From: Kalaharituber pfeilii | Lineage: Eukaryota > Ascomycota > Pezizomycetes > Pezizales > Pezizaceae | Direction: 5' to 3' | Length of the DNA: 64,000 bases | Assembly: GCA_015179045.1 (NCBI GenBank) | Contig: WHUZ01000009.1 | Span: 868,001 to 932,000, forward strand | The notes under the pieces: model-generated | Database searches by the model: none | What the model was told of the DNA's origin: nothing | The model's input: the letters and a program-made list of their open reading frames with translations, nothing else | Shown here: in pieces, positions 41,802 through 52,698 of the stretch | How positions within the stretch are numbered: position 1 is the first letter of the stretch | Layout of the letters: each line of letters opens with the position of its first letter | Position numbers and translations under genes: made by a program

Positions 41802-42523
41802 CAGTCAGACCTTGCTATAATGAACCTCGCTATAGTGAAAACCTTGCTATATGAACACACCACGCTCTCGGATTTCCATCCCCACGCAATTTGACCTTGC
41901 TATAATGAAATCGCACCAAATAGTGTAATGAAAAAAAATCTAGAGGAAGTTATTTCTATCTACATACAAATTGTTCTTGCTATAATGAAAAGAGGCTAAT
42001 GAAATCCATAAAAAAAAACCCACTACTGCCTAGCCTCCTGCGCACCAATGATTCAAAGCAAGTTGTGAGTGTCTGTTGCTTCCGGATATGTTGTTGGTAC
42101 GATTGTCGCTGCTTGCTAGTAGACATCTTGACTGTTAGAGCCCTGATCATGGATCTCAATCTACTACTGATTTGCTTCTAATTTATTATCACTGCTCCTT
42201 ACATTTCTTTTTTTCCATTCCTACTCATCACTACCACCACCGTCCCATTCGAATTGATTTCTTACCCTGCCATGGCCAAGTGCTACAAGCGGGGTTATGT
42301 GATTAAAAAAAAAAAAAAAAAAAAAAAAAAGAATTGATTTCTTAATGTGGCTATTTCCATTACTAGTAAGTCTTAATTAGTAGTGAATCTCAGGAACTCA
42401 GCTGCCAAGAGACTAATTTGCCACAATTTTCCATACTGAAAACCTTGCTATAGTGAAAACAAAGGGCCAAATTTTACGTGTTCATTTAACCAGACTAGTG
42501 TTCATTATGGCAAGGTCTGACTG
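41802..42523. mobile_element. Pogo-type MITE, 722 bp
   Basis: The left end CAGTCAGACCTTGCTATAA and the right complement CAGTCAGACCTTGCCATAA form the TIRs, flanked by TA (41800-41801 and 42524-42525). The CTTGCTATAATGAA motif recurs internally near both ends. Such CAGTC...CTATAATGAA termini are typical of pogo/Tigger-like elements. There is no transposase ORF. It carries a nested 66-bp retroposon at 42265-42330. Confidence 0.85.
42265..42330 (+). mobile_element. Ultra-short retroposon, family B (66 bp), nested in the pogo MITE
   Basis: CCCTGCCATGGCCAAGTGC, then AAGCGGGGTTATGTGATT and about 26 A. It is flanked by perfect 14-bp repeats GAATTGATTTCTTA (42251-42264 and 42331-42344). It inserted after the MITE did, giving a relative age. 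Confidence 0.8.
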
Positions 42524-42525
42524 TA

Positions 42526-44039
42526 AGCGAATCTCAACAGAGCATCTTATGGAACCATTTCACATGTTTCGCTGCAAGGGGTGCGCGATCTTGTCCCACT
42601 TGCAGCATTAGTCGCCACATCCAGACGTGATGCCTTCTTCAAGTTGTGAGCGGTTCATGGAATCGTTTTGGTAATGTTTCTATCCGGCACTGTTTAGAGA
42701 ACGAGATGACAAGTATGGGAATCCCAAGTATGGAAATGATAAGTATGGCATGTGCAACCTCATGCTCGCTCCTAGCGGAGTCCAACATTTTCCTGAAACT
42801 CCGCTTAGTCAGCGTCCGGTTACGAGACTACTCATGCTCTTGATAACTGGCACATGTACACCTGTACATACACAACCCTACTGACTTGACTAGGCACGAG
42901 AACTCTATCCTTACTCGTACTTGAATCATCTAGTAAATTATCAATGACACTTAATCTTCCGAGCTAAGTAGATGGACAGTTTGGCTTCTTTCAGGCTTTA
43001 GACATGTATAACTATAATATGGTCGTGATTTCATTCATGATGCACAGCTACAATAGGTACTTAACTGACCGGAAACCTTAATCATAAAATACTACTTTAG
43101 AGTAATTACTAGTATGCCTCCTTGCATTAAGTTGGTATCGCATATATATATATATATTCTTCGGAAAATCAAATATCATTGCGCAGGGCTAGTCATTCCA
43201 TATTGTGAGAGCTTCTATACATGCTTATTTTCGGCATGCCCGCACGCTTAGGGACGCTGAATTTCCGCCCTGCAATTGGTGCAATAAGGTCTGCCGGATT
43301 GTAGCATTGAGCCAGTGCAGGCTTGCAACATTCAAGCATGGCGTGGGTGTCTCCGACCATCTAGGATGCAAGAGGTCAAAGGGCAGGTTGGATTCATAAA
43401 ACAGTCAAATATCGTTCTTTGTTGCCTCTGTAAGTGTTCAGTTCTTGATGTTGAGTATGTGTGCTGTCGAAACAAAGCTGGGAACGCTTGAGATGTATAA
43501 GTGAACCAACATAGAAGCCTATTAGGCCATTATGGCCACAATATTACCAATGCGACCTCTCACCATTAGGGTAGGCTACATATGTTTTCGGTGTGCTCTA
43601 TGATGGTTGATCTTTGTTCTCTATGAAGCAGCCAAGAACCTTTTGGAATGCAATGACAATCAATTGCAGTACTCTACATGGTTGATGAAAAGTATATTCA
43701 CAAGACCTAAATGTACTGTAAACACATTGGTGAGTTGTTTACTGAAGCCCAAGCCACTCTGCCATATGCATTGTACTGAATTGCCATCGATGTTGGTGGG
43801 TACTCTTCAGGGAGAGATCGACGTTGACATTCCAGGCACGCGCACGAGAATGGCCAGCTCGGAGTTGAAACGCTAGCTCACCGTATTGTCAATTGAAGTG
43901 GGGCTGAAATGGATGCATGATCAACTGTGTTGGTGTATTTAAAGTTTACACACAATACATTTGTGTTCCTTGTGGCAGAGAACATCAAAATGGAATGACA
44001 TCTATTACTCCGTCTTAAATCCAGGTCCCATGGGCCCTA
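42526..44039. other. Intergenic, no supported gene
   Basis: This contains a short (TA)n microsatellite at about 43141-43158. ORFs at 42646, 43205 and 43607 lack motifs. Confidence 0.35.
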
Positions 44040-44118
44040 TACTAGCTAGTAAATATGTATTCGGACATAGCGCATTGCATTAGTACCCCTGTCCGAATAC
44101 ATATTTTACTGGCTAGTA
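44040..44118. mobile_element. Hairpin micro-MITE, copy 1 (79 bp)
   Basis: A near-perfect palindrome with arms TACTAGCTAGTAAATATGTA and the complement of TTTTACTGGCTAGTA, continuing through TTCGGACA/TGTCCGAA. The loop is about 25 nt. A second copy is at 49528-49611. The internal ends may include a TA target. Confidence 0.65.
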
Positions 44119-44219
44119 GTTACCAGCAGTTAACACACTTCAACTATGCATAAACTACACAACTATCCAAGTTCATAGTAACCATCCATTTCAAGACTTC
44201 ATCCGTTCAAGCCCCATTC

Positions 44220-44916
44220 TTACACTACTTGACGCAGGAGGTCGGCTACCAGCATACCAACATGACGAGGCGTGCGCACCCCAATCCGTCCTGTTTTCAG
44301 AAGCCTATAGGCTATAGATAGCTTAATTTTGTCCTCAATTGCTATATCTCCCTCTTCGCTCAGAATTCGTCGCAGAATGATTATCGCACCTTCGAATATT
44401 TGGATTTGAATTCCGGAATGTAGATGCGTCTTTGGGAATCCTTTCCTGACGTTATCCGAATGCGACTAAGAGTGAATTCCAAGCGGTTTAAGAACGAACA
44501 TTATTGCGCAACTTACAATGCCATTCCATTGCTTTAGTGGTGTACTGTGGCAGTTTTTAGAAGAGTAGATAATAGTATCCACTAGACCATGCACGGAAGG
44601 TACAAGGAGAGGTATGGTGCTCGAGTGTCGCTTCGATTCAGAAATACAATAGAAGATACGTGACGTTTCACTTATCCACGCAAGTTTGAATGCTAATTCT
44701 TATAGCCCGATGCTCAATGTTGATTGCACTAGTCAATTCCGCATTTCAAGACTAAAATACTTCTTATATTGTTAGAAACTCATCATACGAGCCACTTTCC
44801 TGTGAGTTAACCTTCTCTACGGTGTGAGAATTTCCTGGAGATCCAAGGTTCTGGTACTGTATGATCTTCGGAGATTTGCAGGGTGCGATAATCTGTATCT
44901 CGCCACTAACAGCCAT
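44220..44916 (-). CDS. Probable unrecognised multi-exon gene, unknown function
   Basis: The last exon 44220-44465 encodes 81 residues and a stop (SHSDNVRKGFPKTHLHSGIQ..., LRRILSEEGDIAIEDKIKLS, RIGVRTPRHVGMLVADLLRQ). It is preceded by a 51-nt intron (44466-44516, GTAAGT donor, TTAG acceptor). The penultimate exon joins in phase (VPSVHGLVDTIIYSSKNCHS, TPLKQWNGI) and is open back to about 44690. An ATG at 44916 opens MAVSGEIQIIAPCKSPKIIQ, followed by 30 more residues, with CTAAC branch-like and TTTTAG acceptor signals after it. Splicing between the first exon and the middle part is not resolved. The total would be about 200 aa. No family was recognised. The C-terminal part looks helical and cytosolic. 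Confidence 0.45.
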
Positions 44917-44918
44917 AG

Positions 44919-45678
44919 GGTTAGAACCAATTTTTGCTTACAACAGCTTACATTAAACCTCTCTCTAGAGCTGCTGTACCCCTGCTAGGTAATGAAGTAT
45001 GGTGCTGCAGAAACTCTTGAGCTTTGTGAAGCTCCAACGAAAAGCCGCACCTTTCGATTAAAGCTCTACAATTTTAACCTCAAATATCTCAACAACCACG
45101 ATAGCTATGGCAAAGCAGAAGATTACCATGAGAATTATGGAACCCCAAATAACTAACTACTGGGTTTTGAGCAGGAAACAGGCTGTGTGGCTGCTTCTGT
45201 TGGCACTGAAGTTACAAGTGCAAAGTGCAGCTCATGATCCATAACCAGTACCTCCTTTTTTCCTGGTGTCGATTTGCAAGCATGAAGCTCCATAGCTTAT
45301 GCGAAAGGTCTTTTAGTAGTCTGGTTACGAGACTAGTCTTTTAGCACTCTAGAGCTTACGGGGTCGACACCCTGGTTTCTCGGCATTTGGGAAGCTCTAC
45401 AGCTTCTTGCGAAAGGTCTCTATTGACCAGGAGCGAGCATGACAATGCAAAATTAGTACAGTAGTATGACGACGAGGAAGTCAGTTTTCACCTGGGAGAA
45501 ACCTACTCGAGTGCGGAGTAAATGGCTAAGATGCACTGCGTTATGCTCTGCAGTTCAAGTATTGCAGCACTAATCCACTGGACAACTGCACGCATTATCT
45601 TATATACGGTACCCTAGATATGTGCTTGCTATAGCTCATGAATTGAGTTATCATTCTCACACTTCCTGAATATAATAA
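44919..45678. other. Upstream region of the 44.2-kb gene, no other gene
   Basis: This contains the direct near-repeats GAAGCTCTACAGCTTCTTGCG and GAAGCTCCATAGCTTATGCG (about 45283 and 45392). No supported ORF. Confidence 0.35.
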
Positions 45679-45680
45679 TA

Positions 45681-46146
45681 GAGGGATTTTGTAACATCCG
45701 GGTAAAGCTGTTCAGGTAATTATTAAGCAATGTTGCTTTAGCAACGAAGTGTTTGTGGCACAGTTAACAGCATATATACAGGTTAATTAACAGCAAGTAT
45801 ACCGCTTAAATTCCTTTCCTTGGGATAACTTGGATTTCATACCAAATCAATTTTTTATGTCGCACTTCGGTTTATAGCTTTTTCAGACACTGTTCTATCT
45901 CAGGAGCTATCAATTAGGGCCTCTTAAGCAAGTTGTGCGACAAACAATGTATTCCATACTCTGCCCATTTATGCATCACCTGAAACTGCCAATGTTCTGG
46001 TTGAGCTGAAATAAGTGAGACTAAATCTCGACTAAAAGCTTGCATAATTTTACCGTCCCTAAGTCGTATGCAGAATCCCTCTTGCTGTTATAGTTATTTT
46101 TGCGCTTCATAATCATGCTTTGTAATTACCCTAACAACATTACCTT
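45681..46146. mobile_element. GAGGG-family type 2 MITE, inverted and truncated copy
   Basis: This matches the reverse complement of 7625-8089 along its length (for example AACGAAGTGTTTGTGGC and GAGGCCCTAATT-like blocks). It keeps the GAGGGATTTTGTAACATC end next to TA (45679-45680), but the other TIR is missing. Substitutions are scattered, so it is an older copy. Confidence 0.7.
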
Positions 46147-47179
46147 AAGATGGCTAGCAATGAGCTTGTAACTTCACTCTTAGCACTTCACTCTCCAGTG
46201 ATACTTTTAGATAATTGAAAAGGGTAGAATTATTGCCTTATTTGGGCTTTATTTAAGCGTTATCTGAACATTCATTTGATGTAAGGCGGACCTTCAGTTA
46301 TCAAACTGGCACTGGCGAAATCATTGAATAATTGCTGGAATCAGATTCCCCAAGCCTTTTCAATGCACTCTATGAGGGTATGCCACGATAGGTTGCAGCA
46401 GTACCGAAGGCGAAGCGCTGGTATACTAAGTATTAGTGGTAAGAGACTCGGAGTTGAGTAGCTTTGGGGGGAAGTCTCATACCATTTGGGAGTATCTTAA
46501 GCAAACTGAGCCTTTCTTGAAAATCTTCTTTCCGGTACAATATTCTGTTTGAAGTAGTCTCCTGTTGATGCATGTTTGCATTTTTGAAAATAGTGAGGGG
46601 GTAGCGTAACACTTTTGCCTGGTATGTACCTAGGCTGGCCTTGGCATTACCCGAGCTTTCAATTATATTGGAATACGAGCATCAAAAATATACAATGCAA
46701 TATCATTAGTTGACTATCTCAAAAAGAGCATTTCTCAGAAAGAAACACCATTCTGTGTGGATGTGCGAGTTCAATAGGCGGATCTTGCAGAGCCAGGGAA
46801 GCTTCCAGGGAGCCATCAGATGACCGCGCCACACGCTAGAAAATCAATCGGAAGAAATTTCTCTGATGATTGAGGGTGGAAACCACCACTTTTCAGCACC
46901 CATGTATCTCCATGACTTCTCATCCAATTTTCATTCTAAAAACAGGGATCGATTTTGTGGACTGATTTATGTACTTGGGGCACCACTCACTAGGGAAAGT
47001 TTGATCCCATTGAGTTGCGATATACGCAGTTAGGTAGAGAATGCCCTATTCCAATGCCGATACCAGAGCTTGCAAAAGCTGCGACTACATACACCAGGAG
47101 TCTCATGCCAAGCCTTGCAACACCCGTGCCTACACCCATACTAAATACCATCGCTTACTCATAAAAAACGTAAAATCTA
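46147..47179. other. Repeat relic and intergenic DNA
   Basis: 46780-46960, read on the minus strand, is related to the interior of the 463-1038 MITE (CAGAATGAAAATTG-like, then CTAGCGTGTGGCGCGGTCAT, then CCCTGG repeats). No gene was recognised. Confidence 0.4.
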
Positions 47180-49052
47180 ACGTGCCCGAAGTGGTAACGA
47201 TCTGCCCCCCTGTAACGATCCACTCTCTGGGCACTCCTCGTCATGCATTCCTCACTCTACTACTTTTATTTGAATATATTGCAACTATAGAAATTGCTTA
47301 ACATTATACCAATTTGACATCGCTGAATCAGAATTTGCTATCATAATGAGGAAAAAATCAAAATTCCAATATTTACAATTAAATTTATCATTATTTACCT
47401 AAGTTGAGTCCTCCCTGTATATAGTATAGCTCAACATTCTCGAAATCAGAAAAATTATATAGAAAACTAGTAATTCTCATCTATCTAGGGCTGGTCTTTT
47501 TATTAAAAGTCAATATTGCATATACAGATCATGTGGGATGCAATGCACCTTCAATTGTATAGAAGTAGTTTATATTCGTGAGCTAATCTCTATACCTTGA
47601 TCTGACATTCAGTGTTCCTAGACTCCTCAAGTGATTCAGGAATACCGGGACTTGAAGTTGTAGTAGTTGAAGCACTAGGAGTGGTAACAGTAACTCCTTC
47701 TAAGGTGCCAGGTATGACAGAAGAGACCTATGGCTCAAATCTGCTATTGGAACCTTCTTCTACCCACCCCCCCTTCTAGTATTCAGACCCTCCTATCTCA
47801 TGAACTAAAGATCTTTCCCAGCCCCAGCCTTGCATGTGAGTTCCTCTATGGTGTCTTTTTGTAACTTGCTCAGCTGCAGCCATCTCTCTCTATTTTCATT
47901 CTTCTTTTGCCTTGCTGTCATGGGTCACCTCGGGTGGCCGATAGAGCGTATATGCGACGTATGCGAAATGCGACAGCAAATATATGGGATGCAGGTGCGT
48001 ATTGCTAAATGAGCTATGCAGAGGACTAGTAAACGTCACTAGTCAAGTGTTTTTTCACTGATCTGGTGGGATGCGGTTCTCTACCCAAGACGCCCAAGAC
48101 GTTATATTCACTCACTTCCTCCTAAGCCGCCTCGAGCTGAAGTTAAAGCAATACTGGAAATAGAAGGAAAAAATAGTAGGAGATGTCGAAAAGGAAACAG
48201 AGAGTACCAGCGAAGGTCAGAAAGGAGGAAGAGAAACTTCAGAAGGTGCGAAAATAGTTTAGGATGAGAAAGAAGCCGCTGATATGCAAAGTAGTTAGCA
48301 GCGATGGATCGAGAAAGTAAGGCAAAAGAGGAACGAAAATAGAGAGAGATGGCTGCAGCTGAACAAGTTACAAAAAGACACCATAGAGGAACTCACATGC
48401 AAGGCTGGGGCTGGGAAAGATCTTTAGTTCATGAGATAGGAGGGTTTGAATACTAGAAGGGGGGGTGGGTAGAAGAAGGTTCCAATAGCAGATTTGAGCC
48501 ATAGGTCTCTTCTGTCATACCTGGCACCTCAGAAGGAGTTACTGTTACCACCCCTAGTGCTTCAACTACTACAACTTCAAGTCCCGGTATTCCTGAATCA
48601 CTTGAGGAGTCTAGGAACACTGAATGTCAGATCAAGGTATAGAGATTAGCTCACGAATATAAACTACTTCTATACAATTGAAGGTGCATTGCATCCCACA
48701 TGATCTGTATATGCAATATTGACTTTTAATAAAAAGACCAGCCCTAGATAGATGAGAATTACTAGTTTTCTATATAATTTTTCTGATTTCGAGAATGTTG
48801 AGCTATACTATATACAGGGAGGACTCAACTTAGGTAAATAATGATAAATTTAATTGTAAATATTGGAATTTTGATTTTTTCCTCATTATGATAGCAAATT
48901 CTGATTCAGCGATGTCAAATTGGTATAATGTTAAGCAATTTCTATAGTTGCAATATATTCAAATAAAAGTAGTAGAGTGAGGAATGCATGACGAGGAGTG
49001 CCCAGAGAGTGGATCGTTACAGGGGGGCAGATCGTTACCACATCGGGCACGC
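47180..49052. mobile_element. 1.87-kb palindromic (foldback) element, TA-flanked
   Basis: Two arms of about 738 bp (47180-47917 and 48315-49052) are inverted copies with only a few differences. They surround a spacer of about 397 bp. The outer ends read ACGTGCCCGA and, as complement, GCGTGCCCGA, flanked by TA (47178-47179 and 49053-49054). Each terminus repeats GTAACGATC twice and can fold on itself through GTGCCC/GGGCAC. The spacer holds a motif C copy (48005-48080) and, on the plus strand, a Lys/Glu-rich relic (KEEEKLQK, KAKEERK...REMAAAEQ) like the C-terminal tail of pogo/Fot-type transposases. The transposase core is missing, so the element is non-autonomous. The origin by fusion of two copies head to head is inference. 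Confidence 0.75.
48005..48080 (+). repeat. Dispersed repeat motif C, copy 5 (inside the palindrome spacer)
   Basis: GAGCTATGCAGAGGACTAG, then CACTAGTCAAGTGTTTTTTC and GATCTGGTGGG, in the same order as at 5572. Its presence in the spacer links motif C to mobile DNA. Confidence 0.5.
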
Positions 49053-49054
49053 TA

Positions 49055-49527
49055 CAGTACAGCATCCCTGATAGAGAAAAATCCCAAAGGCTCAGGGTTG
49101 TGCAACGCGCTAAAAGACCTGAGCCTTGGTATGATACAGCCCTGGAGTTGCAAAATCCGCCTATGATAATGCTCAAGATGAAATCATAGCCTTCTCAAAT
49201 ACCTGTGCTGATGAAACTGGAGAAGCGAGACACTCTGGCGAAGCTAACTGGAAGTACGGTAGGTAATGGGGAATTTATCCAGGCGAACCGTTCGTGATAA
49301 CTTTGTTTAAGACATCAAAATAGCGCAGCTAAGGGTCTTCAACTACGATATCCGATAGGCTGTGGAAAAAGTGGCAAAGGCACGTGATGATCAAGTATAC
49401 TATTGGCTGGTTATTGATACACACCAAACAGTTTAACGTCGATTGCCTTACGTTGCCAGCACAGATCTGGGCCATGAGCTGACAGCAATTCCTCAAGTCT
49501 TCCTGAGACTTCGCCACATGGATAAGT
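49055..49527. other. Intergenic, no supported gene
   Basis: No motif-bearing ORF. The small ORFs that extend out of the right arm of the palindrome are fortuitous. Confidence 0.35.
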
Positions 49528-49611
49528 TACTAGCTAGTAAAATATGTATTCGGACACAGCGCATAATGTGCAATATTACCCCTGTCCGAATACATATTTT
49601 ACTGGCTAGTA
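49528..49611. mobile_element. Hairpin micro-MITE, copy 2 (84 bp)
   Basis: Arms TACTAGCTAGTAAAATATGT and the complement of ACATATTTTACTGGCTAGTA pair through CGGACA/TGTCCG. This is the same family as 44040-44118, and both have the same C/T mismatch between arms. Confidence 0.65.
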
Positions 49612-50551
49612 CATATGAATTTGGCATGCGCACATCTGAATAAATAAGTATGCATATCTGCATATGGTTCGGGCACCTGCCGCAGTGCAAATCATGCCCA
49701 CAAGTGCAGGATCTGTTTTGTATAGGTACTCGTGTCCCCTGCACGTTGCGTAGAGAAGGCGGTCGTCTACCGCGGCCTTGAGCGCGCGAAAGCGTCAAAT
49801 TCCGTCCTACCCAGAAAGAGTATGGAAGTGCTTCCTGGGCATGTATCAGTGCTCAATGTAAGGACTTATTTTGTCCAGTTAGGAACTAGAAATTTTGCTT
49901 GCTCACAGATGTTGCTAGGGCGGACGTTTCGTCCCTTGAACCTCGATCGGTACCCAAACCCTTGCGCTGGGACGAAATTTGACGCACTCGAGGGATATTG
50001 CCAATCAGGAGAAGCGCCTTGTCCTGGACTGCAGATGGATCTTTTCTTGCAGCGTGCAGTCATGGGGGCCGGGTACTGGTAGGTTGGGTATGCTGCTTCG
50101 CTATTCCCTGTCCAGGACAGGGAATATAAACAACGGTACCTAGTTGTACTAGTATCACCCGAGTACTGATGATGCCTGAGGACACTGTATATAGCCAAGA
50201 AAATCAATGTGCTCTCCCAAGCCCACTGTTTCGCTTCATTAAAAAATGGGATGTGTTGCAAAATTGTGATCATTGAGACGTCTATTCAAACTAGCACCTG
50301 CTGTGACGATATTTTGGTTGACCATTGTGATAATCTCAGGTGCCAAGGGCAATCGATACCTTTGAAGTTCCTTTCTAACTTCTCACCGCCTAGATACACA
50401 TTCATTGGACCCTTCAGCGATTTGGAAAATACAGCACATTTCGTGTTGAGGGACTACTTGCAGTCGAGGAGTCTATCAAAAAGCAAAGTGTTGGAGTTCG
50501 CTCCTTGCAGAAGGAGATCACGATTTCTTCATTGCTCAAGTGTGACGGAAA
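49612..50551. other. Intergenic, no supported gene
   Basis: ORFs at 49732-50082 (+, GTG start) and 49866-50273 (-, ATG, 135 aa) overlap antisense and show no domain. I do not call either. Confidence 0.3.
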
Positions 50552-50747
50552 ATGGCAGTCAATGACAATAGCAATGCGCATGAGCAGCTCTCTCACATCA
50601 AATTTGAGGTAATCGTCCAAAGTTTCAAGTTTCAGTGTTTCACTGCACCGGCGCAGTAACAATGCCATATCCATATACTTTATGAAGCATGCGCACTCAT
50701 AGTTCACTTGTCCGCCTTGATAACAATCTGGCTTGCACCCCACTCAG

Positions 50748-52698
50748 AAAAAGCCTCTAACCTGACAAACGTGATACAGGAAGAATATACTCGTGCGCAG
50801 CAGGAAGAGGACACAGAGCTTGACTGTAGCGACAGTGTAAATTTCGGGGAATTGACCATATCACTGACTAGTTCAATAACGAATTACCAATATGAGAACG
50901 GAAGGCGTTATCATGGGTTCAAAAAGGTATAACTTCCCTGAGCCAGCAGCCGAACCAGCCTTATATTGTTGAAAGTTCAAAACTCAGATGCGTTTTTCAG
51001 GGAGCATATGTATGTCCATGAATACCGATTACTTCAGGAACTCCGCAATATCCAGGCATTATAACAGCTGTCATCAACGCCGGACTGGTCTGGCTGGAAT
51101 GCAGAATATCAAGTTTAAGTCCATACTTTGTAGAAAACCATAGGGTGCTGACAATTTAAAACTGGTACAGGTATTCCCAAACGACGAGGTCAGTTTATAC
51201 TGAATTTCATCAGTGTCCATCAACAATATACCTTTATTGTTTCATCTCTCCCAAAATTTCTATTTGACCAGAAGATGTAACGTCAACACAATCTGACTTG
51301 GATCGGAGAGAATAGAAAGAGCAGGATCGGCTGGACATATTTCATCATATCTGGCGCTTACAGTTCGGCGGAAAAGTTCATCAGGCGCCGCTACCATCAG
51401 ATATCAATAGGGTACGTTCATTTAGTGGAAGCAGGGAACTGAGAAAGAACAATTTAACTCAGGAGTGAAACGGAGAGGATACTACAGATGACATGGTGGC
51501 TGATTATTACCTTTCTTGAGATTGATTAGGTGCTTGATATTGGAACTGGAACCGGAATCTGGGCGATAGATTTTGCGGAGTACGTAATTTACCCGTCATA
51601 ATCATATGCTTCTAAGGGCCGAGGAGGGCATTGACTCGGCGATACAGAGAATTTCCCTTCGCAAATATTATCGGAACGGATCTTTCACCAATCCAGCCAT
51701 GCTGGGTTCCTCCCAATGTGCGTTTTGAGATTGAGGACTGCGAGTCAGAATGGACGTTTCCCCCGGAGCATTTTGATTTCATCCATGGGCGAAACTTAGC
51801 GGGGTCAATTGCAGATTGGGCAAAACTGCACCGGCAAATATATGAGTACGTTCGTCCGCCTTGAGGGTCCACCACTCCTTAAACCATAATGTCGTCCTAC
51901 AACATTATGCACTGCGTGCTGGTAGCGGGAGTGCTATGGTATACAAATACAAATCAAATTCAATGCCCTCATTGCACTCATTCAAGCACCCAGAAGTTAA
52001 AGAGACCTGACTCTGACCAGCTCCTGCTTCATTCCACCCCAACATTCAGTGGGGTTGGCATGGAATATGAATGGTATATAATATAGACATCTCGTCCCAG
52101 GCGGCTACGTCGAAATGAAAGGCGTTGACAGCCACTTTTACTCCGATGATGGCAGCCTCGCCCCCGACGATCCCCTCCTCCAATGGCAGCAACTCATGAA
52201 CTCCGCAGCTGATAAATTCGGACGTCCCATCTCCACCGTGCCGCGATTCAAATCGCAACTGGAGTGTGCAGGATTTGAGGATGTAGTTGAAATCGTGGTC
52301 AAGACACCGCTTGGAGTGTGGCCAGCGGAAAAGCATTTCAAGGAGGTGGGGTTGTATTTCAGGGAGGCGATGTTCGAGGGGATAGAAGGCATTAGTTTGG
52401 CGTTGTTTACGAGAGTTTTGGGGTGGAATGTGGAGCGGGTGCTTCAATTGTTGGAGAAAGTGAAGGCGGCAATGAAGAATAAGAAAGTGCATGTTTATTC
52501 GAAATGGTAAGTGGCTCTTTCTGGCGACGTCGAGGTAGGGGCAGAGTTAATTGGGAGGGACATGGGGTGAGAGCATCATACGGAAGCACTAATGGTTCAA
52601 CTAGGTACGTCGTCTATGGCCGAAAGCCGCTTGACTCCGGCTCGGATGAGGAGATAGGCTTCAGCCCTTCGTCATCTCCTCCCCCATTCCTTGTGTGA
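50748..52698 (+). CDS. LaeA-like SAM-dependent methyltransferase
   Basis: Eight in-frame exons are supported: 50748-50926, 51001-51009, 51171-51188, 51316-51411, 51530-51579, 51648-51845, 52087-52506 and 52605-52698. They give about 353 aa. The order is SLTSSITNYQYENGRRYHGF, GAY, VFPNDE, KEQDRLDIFHHIWRLQFGGK, then SAM-binding motif I VLDIGTGTGIWAIDFA, ANIIGTDLSPIQ, HFDFIHGRNLAG, HLVPGGYVEMKG and a C-terminal VHVYSKWYVVYGRKP. This is the class I methyltransferase layout of the LaeA/TAM family, whose members act as nuclear regulators of secondary metabolism or as small-molecule methyltransferases. Introns use GTACGT three times. The start is unresolved: an ATG at 50552 with a donor near 50622 would join in phase, but the donor is weak. 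A 9-nt exon and an 18-nt exon are unusual. Confidence 0.85.

Noticed and set aside
43141..43158. (TA)n run as a possible regulatory site
   Set aside because: It is a simple microsatellite with no gene positioned to use it.
49732..50273. 116-aa (+) and 135-aa (-) overlapping ORFs
   Set aside because: The plus frame starts with GTG. Neither has a motif or splice support.
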